A DNA stretch of 11,214 bases from Candidatus Woesearchaeota archaeon. Its GTDB lineage: Archaea; Nanobdellota; Nanobdellia; CSSed11-243R1. The DNA lies in NCBI GenBank assembly GCA_007133845.1, contig SLLY01000016.1, forward strand, positions 1-11,214, written 5' to 3'. The position numbers were made by a program, and so were the translations under genes. This document shows positions 1 through 6,587 of this stretch, in pieces. The notes beneath the pieces are model-generated. The model searched no databases and was not told where the DNA came from. It saw only the letters and a list, made by a program, of their open reading frames with translations. Numbering within the stretch: position 1 is the stretch's first letter; each line of letters opens with the position of its first letter.

Positions 1-5
1 AAGTT

Positions 6-398
6 ATGATAGAGATATACACTGATGGTGCTGCACGTGGTAATCCTGGTCCTGCAGCAGCAGGTTTCATTGCTTTAAAAAATGATGAAATAATTAAAAA
101 AAAATCTTTCTTAATAGGTAAAACTACGAATAATGTTGCGGAATATAAAGCAATAATTAAGGCATTGGAGTGGGCTCCTAAAAAACAAAAAATAAAGCTT
201 TTTTCAGATAGCAATTTAGCCATAAATCAAATAAAAGATAATTGGAAAATAAAAAAACCTCATTTGCAAAAACTCAATAAAAAGGTAAAAAAATTATTGG
301 AAGGAAGAAATATTGAGTTTGAACATGTGAAAAGAGAAAACAAAGGTATCCAAAAAGTTGATTTTTTAATAAACGAAAAGCTCGACACAACTACATAG
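6..398 (+). CDS. rnhA: Ribonuclease HI
   Basis: Type 1 RNase H, 130 residues. It cleaves the RNA strand of RNA-DNA hybrids (R-loops, primers, misincorporated ribonucleotides) in the cytoplasm using two metal ions. The first motif YTDGAARGNPGP places catalytic Asp at D7, followed by E46 in NNVAEYKA, D68 in LFSDSN and the final Asp at D119 in KVDFLIN, so all four carboxylates are present. The short length and the lack of a basic protrusion or an N-terminal hybrid-binding domain match compact archaeal and bacterial forms. Oddity: between the RENK element and the last Asp there are three extra residues (GIQ) compared with the usual N-x-x-A-D spacing. The start fits because the first beta strand begins at once; only five bases precede it, so its ribosome site and promoter cannot be judged. 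It converges on hjc with an 8-base overlap of the 3' ends. Confidence 0.95.
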   Translation: MIEIYTDGAARGNPGPAAAGFIALKNDEIIKKKSFLIGKTTNNVAEYKAIIKALEWAPKKQKIKLFSDSNLAINQIKDNWKIKKPHLQKLNKKVKKLLEGRNIEFEHVKRENKGIQKVDFLINEKLDTTT

Positions 399-765
399 TT
401 TTTTTATCTTTTAAAATTAGCTTTTCAAAATCAATTCCTTCATTTTTTTCAACTTTTGTTTTTCCAATCAAATCTAGAGCAGATATAAAATTCCACCCAC
501 AATAATTAAATCTAAATCCATACCATGGCTCAGCTCCCATTTTGCTTCCAAATTCTATCACATTTAAAATTTCATCACTTTTCAAATAAATTTTATTCTT
601 GCTACTAGACTTACATTCTATCACTAAAAGTTGTCTTGGACGTCCCGCAATTATGTCTGGAGCATTATCCATCTGTCCAGAACCCGCTATTCTTGCACTT
701 TGCCAACCTACATCTAAAAACATCTTAAGAAGTTCGCGTTCCGCATTAGCACCTTTTCTCATCAT
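391..765 (-). CDS. hjc: Archaeal Holliday junction resolvase Hjc
   Basis: Structure-specific endonuclease of the archaeal Hjc family, which cuts four-way DNA junctions as a homodimer during recombination and fork repair. The 124 residues match the family's usual length of about 120-140. The N-terminus RKGANAERELL carries the conserved basic residue and E9; R25 and the glycine-serine turn AGSG follow; the restriction-endonuclease-like core has D37 in APDIIAG and the E-x-K motif at E50-C-K52. The second half, with GWNFISAL, follows the family pattern. The ATG overlaps the pheT stop as ATGA, indicating translational coupling; a second ATG follows at once (start 762). It is the last gene of the pheS-pheT-hjc unit and its 3' end overlaps that of rnhA by 8 bases on the opposite strand. 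Assignment is confident from motifs and length. Confidence 0.95.
   Translation of the reverse strand: MMRKGANAERELLKMFLDVGWQSARIAGSGQMDNAPDIIAGRPRQLLVIECKSSSKNKIYLKSDEILNVIEFGSKMGAEPWYGFRFNYCGWNFISALDLIGKTKVEKNEGIDFEKLILKDKKTM
399..405 (+). terminator. Possible T-run terminator after rnhA
   Basis: Seven consecutive T residues directly follow the TAG stop of rnhA, with further T-rich sequence up to about 412. Archaeal RNA polymerase terminates at U-rich tracts without needing a hairpin, so this could end the rnhA transcript. The run lies inside the antisense hjc gene, whose lysine-rich C-terminal codons would also generate it, so the call is weak. Confidence 0.3.
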
Positions 766-2423
766 AAATTATCAACATTTATCTCAAGTGCGCAAACAGG
801 ATTTTCCAAATCAAAATTTCTTAAAATTTTAGGATGTATCTCTCCTAATACGCCAATTTTTTTTCTACCGACAAATATTTTTCCACATCTGCCATCTATA
901 AAAGATGGATTTTTTGTGTGTTTTATTCTATATGATTTATCTATATGATACATTAAAGTGTCCAATACGCTTTTTATTTCAGTATATGTGGATTTAGAAT
1001 GGGATATGATTACACATAGTCTATTTTGTTGTTCTATTTTATTTTCTTTGTTTTTATTTGAGATAAATACTGAACCAACTTCAAAAATTTTTTGAGGGAA
1101 TTCAACTGTTTTATTTTTTTGAAGGAAATCCATCATTATCGGAAGTATTGAATTTCTTAAAAATGCATAATTGCTACTTATTGGATTTAAAACTTCTATA
1201 GCTTTATCTTTTTTATTCATTTTTTCCATGAGTGTTTTTTTGCTCGATAACGTAAAATTTAAAACTTCTTGAAATTTCATACCCATCATATATTCTCTTA
1301 AATTATTTTTTTTGATTGTTTCTTGTAAAATTTTTCCTTTTGTGTAAACTTTTGGTTCCAGTGGTTTTATTTTGTTATAATCATATGCAATTGCAATATC
1401 TTCAATTATATCCACGGCGTGCATGATATCTTTTCTATAAAATGGAATTGATAAATTTATTATATCTTCGGAAATTTTATTTACTTCATAACCCATTTTT
1501 TTAAGAAGTTCTTTTATTTCTTTTTGATTAAGTCCGAGACCTAAAAGTTTGTCTATATATTCAATTTTTATGTCAAAAGGTTTTGAATCAAATTTTGGAG
1601 AAACTTCTACAATTTTTTGGTTTTCGTAATTATATTTTATTTTAGTGGAATATATTTTCCCACCTTGTTCTGCAAACGCCATTGCAAAAAGATTTAATGC
1701 ATGAAATACTGCTTCAAAATCTGTTCCTGTTGCTTCTAAAAATACGTTTTTTGTTTTTTCTGTAACTTTTCCAGTTTTATGTGAATTTATTATTGGTGGC
1801 ATAGAAAGAATATCTCCAGATTCTTCTTTAAATACAGGATAATATTTTTTATCTTCAATCAAATGTGCGTATTCTTTTCCTTTAGGATGTTTTTTTAATA
1901 TGTTTTTAAGTGATAATTCTTGATTAAATTCGAGAGGTGTGAATTTTTCACTTGGTTTTGCGCAACAATATTTTATTTTATTTCCTTTTATTTCATCTAA
2001 ATCATACACTCCAAGTCCTATTTTTTTTCTTTTTCTTCCATAACTCTCTCCTAGTTTTTCTTGAAATTGAATTATACTTTTTAAAAATTTGTTAGAAATA
2101 TTCAAATTTTTTACAACTGCACATGCGACATATGGACGTATATTCTTTAAATTTTTGTCCACATCCACTATTATTTTGCTTTTTTCAATTTTGTAATCTT
2201 TTTGTTTTTTTTCAAAAACACTTCTAAGATTTTTAGCAAGTCCTTCAACACACCATAAATCAGGACGATTTGTATCTTCTAATTTTATTGTCATTTTGTC
2301 ACTATCTATTTTTTCTACATCAGCTTTTAAATAAGTGAGAAGAACATCTTGCATTTTCTCTTTTTTAAAATTCAATTTAGAAAGTTTTTTTAATTCTTTG
2401 TAAGATACTTCGATTGTTGGCAT
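762..2423 (-). CDS. pheT: Phenylalanyl-tRNA synthetase beta subunit, archaeal type
   Basis: Beta subunit of the alpha2-beta2 PheRS that charges tRNA-Phe. It is the archaeal/eukaryotic short form (553 residues): the bacterial EMAP-like B2 domain and the C-terminal FDX-ACB anticodon domain are absent. Visible in order are a B1-like N-terminal segment (about 1-75), the B3/4 editing domain (about 95-262, with a GLGVYDLD segment and MPPIINSHKTG), the B5 domain (about 280-352, with PFYRKDIMHAVDIIEDIA, whose acidic residues bind Mg in the family) and a degenerate class II core (about 360-553). I chose ATG at 2423: it gives the family-typical start MPTIEVSYKEL and sits 5 bases after AGGTGG. An in-frame GTG at 2432 would lie within that ribosome site. 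It begins 2 bases after the pheS stop and ends in an ATGA overlap with hjc. Confidence 0.96.
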   Translation of the reverse strand: MPTIEVSYKELKKLSKLNFKKEKMQDVLLTYLKADVEKIDSDKMTIKLEDTNRPDLWCVEGLAKNLRSVFEKKQKDYKIEKSKIIVDVDKNLKNIRPYVACAVVKNLNISNKFLKSIIQFQEKLGESYGRKRKKIGLGVYDLDEIKGNKIKYCCAKPSEKFTPLEFNQELSLKNILKKHPKGKEYAHLIEDKKYYPVFKEESGDILSMPPIINSHKTGKVTEKTKNVFLEATGTDFEAVFHALNLFAMAFAEQGGKIYSTKIKYNYENQKIVEVSPKFDSKPFDIKIEYIDKLLGLGLNQKEIKELLKKMGYEVNKISEDIINLSIPFYRKDIMHAVDIIEDIAIAYDYNKIKPLEPKVYTKGKILQETIKKNNLREYMMGMKFQEVLNFTLSSKKTLMEKMNKKDKAIEVLNPISSNYAFLRNSILPIMMDFLQKNKTVEFPQKIFEVGSVFISNKNKENKIEQQNRLCVIISHSKSTYTEIKSVLDTLMYHIDKSYRIKHTKNPSFIDGRCGKIFVGRKKIGVLGEIHPKILRNFDLENPVCALEINVDNL

Positions 2424-2425
2424 AT

Positions 2426-3937
2426 TTACCACCTAAACTCCCTTAACCATTTCAAATCATCTGAAAAAATTTTCCTCATGTCTTTTATATTATATTTTGT
2501 CATAAATAACCTTAGTATTCCAAGTCCCCAAGCAATTACAGGAACATCTATGCCCAATGGAAGTGTTACTTCTGGTCTAAATATGCCTGCACCACCTATT
2601 TCTACCCATCCTTTACCTTTTACATAAACATGAAGTTCTACTGAAGGTTCTGTAAATGGAAAATAACCTGGTGTAAACTTAAATTTCTCTACATTACCTA
2701 CTTCTAATGCGAACATTTTAAGAATGCCTAAAAGTTCTCTGAAAGACATATCATCGCCAAGAATAATTCCGTCCAATTGATCAAATTCAGTCAAATGCTT
2801 CCAATCAATTACATCAGGTCTGTAGACTCTATCTATGGTAAAATATTTTCCGGGTATTTTCAAATCCTTATATAATAATTTTCTAATCGATGTCGCTGTT
2901 GTATGACTTCTCAAAATTACATTTTTTGATTTTTTTTCATCAAAAGGATATCTCCACCCTTTCGAACCAGTCTCCCATCCATTTTCGTGTATTTTTCGTG
3001 TTTTTTCTATTAAATTTTTATATTTCTTTAAATTCCCTTTTTTATTCTTTATAAAGTATATATCATGTATGTCTCTTGCTGGATGATCTTGCGGCATGAA
3101 AAGCAAATCGTTGTTAAAAAAACTGAGTTCTGCTGATGAACTTTTCATTTCTTCAAAACCTAAAGAGGCTAATTTATTTCTTAATTCATCAACAAATTTC
3201 ATATATGGTTGTTTTTTACCCATATGGATTTTACCACTTGGAGCAGAAATATTATATTTTCTAAACTTTTTTTTCTTCCATACATCACTTAAAATATCTT
3301 TTGGCTTTAGAACTTCTATATAGTCGTTTTCCTTGATTTTGGGTAAAATTTCTTCCCCTTTATCAGTTAAACTTACTTTTCTTATTGAAACGTTTTCTTC
3401 TTCCACTAAATTTCTTTTAATTAAAAAGGGGATTGGTTCTTTTAGATGTATTGGAATCTCATCTATATATTGCCATTCTTTAAGAAGAGGTAATAATTTG
3501 TCTTGTTTCCATTTTACACTTAATCTTTCTAAACCTTTTTTAGTTATTTTTATTTTTTTATTTTCAATGTCTATGTACCCTTCAGACTTTAAGAAGCCTA
3601 TAGAAGCATTAAATTCATCATTGCTCAAATTTGCTTTTTTCTTTATTTCTGAAAAATTAAGGGGTTTTGATTTTATTGCTTTTAAGAATCTTTTCTCTGG
3701 CATACCTTTCTTTAAACAGATTACTCCTTCTTTCGTAAGTTTAATTTTTTGTTTTAAATCTTCCCGAATAGACAAAATTTTCTTTTCTCTTAACCACTCT
3801 ATAGCTCTATGTACTTTTGATTGGTCTAAATTTGTTTTCCTAATTAGAATGTCTTCGGTTGTTAATTTTCCAATTTCTTTAAACGCGAGTAGAATCTTAA
3901 TTTCTATTCTATGCATCGAATCAACAGCATCAACCAT
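2426..3937 (-). CDS. pheS: Phenylalanyl-tRNA synthetase alpha subunit
   Basis: Catalytic alpha subunit of PheRS (503 residues), archaeal/eukaryotic type. The N-terminal half (about 8-205) holds winged-helix modules, which contact tRNA in the human enzyme. The class II catalytic domain follows: a motif 1 region near 240-265, the PheRS signature FFNNDLLFMPQDHPARDIHD (274-293), motif 2 with YRPDVIDWKHLTEFDQLDG (372-390), the phenylalanine-pocket segment FTEPSVELHVY (428-438), WVEIGGAGIFRPEV (444-457) and motif 3 AWGLGILRLFM (469-479) with Arg476. The residue before that Arg is Leu where class II enzymes usually have Asp or Glu. The start at 3937 is supported by a TATA element about 25 bases upstream, giving a leaderless mRNA; Met8 (3916) is an alternative start. 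First gene of pheS-pheT-hjc. Confidence 0.96.
   Translation of the reverse strand: MVDAVDSMHRIEIKILLAFKEIGKLTTEDILIRKTNLDQSKVHRAIEWLREKKILSIREDLKQKIKLTKEGVICLKKGMPEKRFLKAIKSKPLNFSEIKKKANLSNDEFNASIGFLKSEGYIDIENKKIKITKKGLERLSVKWKQDKLLPLLKEWQYIDEIPIHLKEPIPFLIKRNLVEEENVSIRKVSLTDKGEEILPKIKENDYIEVLKPKDILSDVWKKKKFRKYNISAPSGKIHMGKKQPYMKFVDELRNKLASLGFEEMKSSSAELSFFNNDLLFMPQDHPARDIHDIYFIKNKKGNLKKYKNLIEKTRKIHENGWETGSKGWRYPFDEKKSKNVILRSHTTATSIRKLLYKDLKIPGKYFTIDRVYRPDVIDWKHLTEFDQLDGIILGDDMSFRELLGILKMFALEVGNVEKFKFTPGYFPFTEPSVELHVYVKGKGWVEIGGAGIFRPEVTLPLGIDVPVIAWGLGILRLFMTKYNIKDMRKIFSDDLKWLREFRW
2429..2434 (-). promoter_or_regulatory. Ribosome binding site of pheT inside the pheS 3' end
   Basis: On the minus strand the last two sense codons of pheS (Arg AGG, Trp TGG) form AGGTGG, complementary to most of the archaeal anti-Shine-Dalgarno, with 5 bases to the pheT ATG at 2423. 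This decides the pheT start and suggests coupled translation of the two subunits. Confidence 0.75.
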
Positions 3938-3957
3938 AAAAAAGTAAGAAATAATTA

Positions 3958-3966
3958 ATTTAAAAG
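3958..3966 (-). promoter_or_regulatory. TATA element of the pheST-hjc unit
   Basis: The minus strand reads CTTTTAAAT here, centred about 25 bases before the pheS ATG at 3937. Archaeal transcription starts about 25-27 bases downstream of the TATA centre, so the transcript should begin at or next to the start codon. It lies just upstream of pheS and touches the 3' end of the small gene that ends at 3969. Confidence 0.6.
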
Positions 3967-3968
3967 AG

Positions 3969-4157
3969 TTATCTTTCTCCTTTTTGTTTTATTAAGTGTT
4001 TCGTAAAAAACTCTTTTTCAGTATCTTTATTAAGTATTTTACATGAAAGTAAAACTTTTGGTTTACTTGCTGCTTGAAGCTTTTCGCCGTCTTTTCTATA
4101 CCACATACCGTTTAATTCTATATAAGTTTCACCATCGTCACCTATACATCTTTTCAT
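3969..4157 (-). CDS. Small protein of unknown function (62 residues)
   Basis: I do not recognise this protein. It reads MKRCIGDDGETYIELNGMWY and then RKDGEKLQAASKPK, followed by a predicted short strand and a basic, helical tail ending in KGER. There is a single Cys near each end of the body (C4 and one in LLSCKIL) and no signal peptide or membrane segment. The frame can be extended to a TTG at 4178 that overlaps the glyS stop, but the ATG at 4157 is preferred: a good TATA element (TTTATATA, minus strand, 4181-4188) lies about 27 bases upstream and would give a leaderless message, as for neighbouring genes. No Shine-Dalgarno site precedes either start. It sits between glyS and pheS in the same direction, so it may also be read through from glyS. 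The gene is probably real given its fit between neighbours, but no function can be inferred. Confidence 0.65.
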   Translation of the reverse strand: MKRCIGDDGETYIELNGMWYRKDGEKLQAASKPKVLLSCKILNKDTEKEFFTKHLIKQKGER

Positions 4158-4174
4158 ATTTAAAAGAAATAAAT

Positions 4175-5533
4175 TCAACTATATAAATTTTTGTAAATCT
4201 CTTGTGTGATACATTTCGCATCAATTCTCTTCTGTTTCATTGTATCTCTTTCCCTTATGGTTACAGTATCATCTTCCAATGTTTGATGATCTACAGTTAT
4301 GCAATAACAGGTGCCAATTTCATCCATGCGTCTATACATTTTACCAATGGAACCTTTTTCATCATAAAAAGCAGGGAAACATTCTTTTATTTTTTGATAT
4401 ATCTCTTTAGCTTTTTTTGGAAGTCTGTCTTTTTTTACAAGTGGAAAAACGGCTGCTTTGTATGGAGCTATTTTTGGATGAAGTTGCAATACAACTCTTT
4501 TTCTTTCTTTAACTGTCTCTTCTTTATAAGCATCCATCAAAACCATAAGAAAAATTCTATCTAATCCTGCAGATGTTTCAATGATCCATGGAATAAATCT
4601 TTTTTTTGTTTCCTCATCAAAATAATCTAATTTTTGATTTGAAAATTTTTGGTGTTGTTTTAAATCCCAATCTCCTCTATTGTGAATTCCTTCTATTTCT
4701 TTCCAACCAAAATCAAAATTATATTCTATATCCATTGCTTTTTTAGCATAATGAGCCAATTCATCATCAGTGTGTTCAACTGTTCTAATTTTTTTGGTGT
4801 TTATGCCTATGTTTTTATACCATTTTAACCTAGATTTTTTCCATTTTTCAAAATACTTGGTTGCATCTTTTTCTGAAACAAAATATTGCATTTCCATCTG
4901 TTGAAATTCTCTCATCCTAAAAAGAAAATTTCTTGGAGAAATTTCGTTTCTGAAAGCTTTTCCTATTTGCGCTATACCAAAAGGAAGTTTTAATCTTGTT
5001 GTATCTAATATATTTTTGAAATTGAGATATATTAATTGTGCAGTTTCTGGACGTAAATAACTAGTTTCCCCTTTTCCTGGACCTACTTGAGTTTTAAACA
5101 TCAGATTAAACTCTATGGGTGCTTTCAATTCTCCTTTACAAGTAGGGCATTTTATATTTTCTTTTTTTATCAATTTATTTAAATCAGATGATTTCATGCC
5201 TTCTGCTTTTTTTCCAGTTTTATCTAAAATTAAATGATCTGCTCTAAAATTTTGTCCACACTTTTTGCATTCTGAGATATAATCTATAAATTCATCAGTA
5301 TGTCCTGAAGCTTTCCAAACTTTGGGATGTGTGATAAGTGTTCCTTCTATACCAACTATTTCCTCATTTTGATGAACTATTGAATTCCACCATTCGTTTT
5401 TTATATTTCTTAAAATTTCTACGCCAATGGGACCATAGTCATAAAAACCCGCAAAACCACCATATATTTCGGAGTTTTGATACACAAAACCTCTTCTTTT
5501 ACAAAAGGAAACAAAACTTTCTATATCTTTCAT
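4175..5533 (-). CDS. glyS: Glycyl-tRNA synthetase, class II alpha2 type
   Basis: Charges tRNA-Gly as a homodimer in the cytoplasm. At 452 residues it is compact compared with many archaeal GlyRS of more than 500 residues and close to the short bacterial alpha2 form. The N-terminal SFCKRRGFVYQNSEIYGG and YDYGPIG segments are family hallmarks. A zinc ribbon is formed by C89-x2-C92 and C129-x2-C132 in the insertion between motifs 1 and 2. Motif 2 is IGKAFRNEISPRNFLFRMRE (190-209), with EFQQME just after it. Motif 3 is ETSAGLDRIFLM (319-330) with Arg326. The anticodon-binding domain (about 345-445) includes QLHPKIAPYKAAVFPL and TVTIRERDTMKQ. The ATG at 5533 lies about 26 bases after a TATA element, so the mRNA is probably leaderless. 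It is divergent from the radical SAM gene. Confidence 0.96.
   Translation of the reverse strand: MKDIESFVSFCKRRGFVYQNSEIYGGFAGFYDYGPIGVEILRNIKNEWWNSIVHQNEEIVGIEGTLITHPKVWKASGHTDEFIDYISECKKCGQNFRADHLILDKTGKKAEGMKSSDLNKLIKKENIKCPTCKGELKAPIEFNLMFKTQVGPGKGETSYLRPETAQLIYLNFKNILDTTRLKLPFGIAQIGKAFRNEISPRNFLFRMREFQQMEMQYFVSEKDATKYFEKWKKSRLKWYKNIGINTKKIRTVEHTDDELAHYAKKAMDIEYNFDFGWKEIEGIHNRGDWDLKQHQKFSNQKLDYFDEETKKRFIPWIIETSAGLDRIFLMVLMDAYKEETVKERKRVVLQLHPKIAPYKAAVFPLVKKDRLPKKAKEIYQKIKECFPAFYDEKGSIGKMYRRMDEIGTCYCITVDHQTLEDDTVTIRERDTMKQKRIDAKCITQEIYKNLYS
4181..4188 (-). promoter_or_regulatory. TATA element inside the glyS 3' end
   Basis: The minus strand reads TTTATATA preceded by A-rich sequence resembling a BRE. 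It is formed by the last codons of glyS and lies about 27 bases before the ATG at 4157, the spacing expected for a leaderless transcript of the small gene. Confidence 0.45.
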
Positions 5534-5552
5534 GTTTAAGATAAAAATTAAA

Positions 5553-5564
5553 CAAATTTAAAAG
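5553..5564. promoter_or_regulatory. Shared, nearly symmetric TATA element between glyS and the radical SAM gene
   Basis: The sequence CAAATTTAAAAG has a TATA-like core on both strands: minus TTTTAAAT, plus ATTTAAAA, centred at about 5559.5. It is flanked by AAAC at 5551 and GTTT at 5564, making the region close to palindromic. The core is about 26 bases from the glyS ATG (5533) and about 28 from an in-frame ATG of the radical SAM gene (5588). One element could therefore serve divergent, leaderless transcripts. This rests on spacing and base pattern only. Confidence 0.5.
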
Positions 5565-5587
5565 TTTGTATGCTTATTTCTAGTTAT

Positions 5588-6586
5588 ATGATATATAATA
5601 TATCAAGGGAAACAGGCATACCCTTAATTGGAACTATTTATTTTGGAATTATAGATAGAGGCACGAATCTCCTTCAGATAAGAGCTTCAAATATTTGTAA
5701 TTTGAATTGTAGTTTTTGTAGTGTAGATTCTGGGCCCGATTCAAAAACAAGAGCAAATAATTATTTCGTTGAATTAGAATATCTTGTTGATACTATAAAA
5801 GACGTCATCAAATACAAAGAAATTCAAGATATAGAATGTCATTTAGATTCCACAGGAGAACCAATTGCATATCCAAAAATTGTTGAACTTGCAAGAAAAC
5901 TTAAAGAAATTCCAGAAGTGAAGATAACTTCTCTTCAAACAAACGGTACACTCATATCAAAAACTAAAATAAAACAATTAGAAAAAGCTAAATTAGATAG
6001 AATAAATCTTTCCATCAATTCTATGGATGGAGAACTTGCAAAAAAACTTTCAGGGGTAAAATGGTATGATTTAGAAAAAATAAAATATTTTGCAGAAGAA
6101 ATTGCAAAAAGCGATATAGATTTATTGATAGCGCCTTTGTATCTTCCTAAAATAAATGATGGTGAAATTCCAAAAATAATAAATTTTGCTAAAGAAGTTG
6201 GCGCTGGAAAAAAATTTCCACCCCTTGGAATTCAAAAATATGAAAAATATAAATTAGGAAGAAAACCGATTGGATTGAAAATGCAAACTTGGTGGAAATT
6301 CTATAATCATTATCTTAAAAAGCTAGAAAAGAAGCATAGTGTAAAATTAATATTAAAGCCTGAAGATTTTGGAATATATAAAATAAATCCTCTGCCAAAA
6401 ACAATGAAAAAAAATGAAAAGGTTAGAGTGGAAATAGTAGGTCCAGGATGGACAAACAATGAAATGTTAGGAGTTGCAAGGGGACGAGCCGTTTCTATTT
6501 TAAATTGTAAGAAAGAATCAGGGACAATAAAAACTAAAATTGTTTCTAATAAACATAATATATATGTGGGCGTTCCAATAAATTAA
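5588..6586 (+). CDS. Archaeal radical SAM protein with C-terminal TRAM-like domain
   Basis: Radical SAM enzyme, 332 residues from this start. The segment NICNLNCSFCSVDSGP carries the CX3CX2C motif that binds the 4Fe-4S cluster and S-adenosylmethionine; HLDSTGEP then matches the GGEP-like SAM-binding strand, and the rest of the barrel continues to about residue 260. The last 55-60 residues (VRVEIVGPGW, GVARGRAVSI and VGVPIN) look like a small beta-barrel of TRAM type, a domain that often binds RNA. The preceding segment GIPLIGTIYFGIIDRGTNLLQIR resembles a mostly archaeal group of uncharacterised radical SAM proteins, so the substrate is unknown; an RNA or translation-related target is inference. 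ATG at 5588 is preferred over an in-frame ATG at 5570, which lies only about 10 bases from the TATA core. The gene ends one base from the convergent protease gene. Confidence 0.9.
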   Translation: MIYNISRETGIPLIGTIYFGIIDRGTNLLQIRASNICNLNCSFCSVDSGPDSKTRANNYFVELEYLVDTIKDVIKYKEIQDIECHLDSTGEPIAYPKIVELARKLKEIPEVKITSLQTNGTLISKTKIKQLEKAKLDRINLSINSMDGELAKKLSGVKWYDLEKIKYFAEEIAKSDIDLLIAPLYLPKINDGEIPKIINFAKEVGAGKKFPPLGIQKYEKYKLGRKPIGLKMQTWWKFYNHYLKKLEKKHSVKLILKPEDFGIYKINPLPKTMKKNEKVRVEIVGPGWTNNEMLGVARGRAVSILNCKKESGTIKTKIVSNKHNIYVGVPIN

Positions 6587-6587
6587 A

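Noticed and set aside
2424..2432. GTG start for pheT at 2432
   Set aside because: The GTG falls inside the AGGTGG ribosome site, while the ATG at 2423 has ideal spacing and the family-typical N-terminus.
3333..3947. Long open frame on the plus strand opposite pheS
   Set aside because: It is antisense to a clearly conserved PheS, rich in Phe, Leu, Ser and Ile as expected from complementing A-rich codons, and shows no motif or ribosome site.
4158..4178. TTG start at 4178 for the small gene
   Set aside because: No Shine-Dalgarno site supports it, the extra seven residues are low-complexity hydrophobic, and a TATA element fits the ATG at 4157. It is not fully excluded, because TTGA overlap coupling is possible.
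4202..5544. Plus-strand open frames opposite glyS
   Set aside because: Composition is the reverse image of lysine-rich GlyRS codons, there are no recognisable domains, and the GlyRS motifs on the minus strand are complete.
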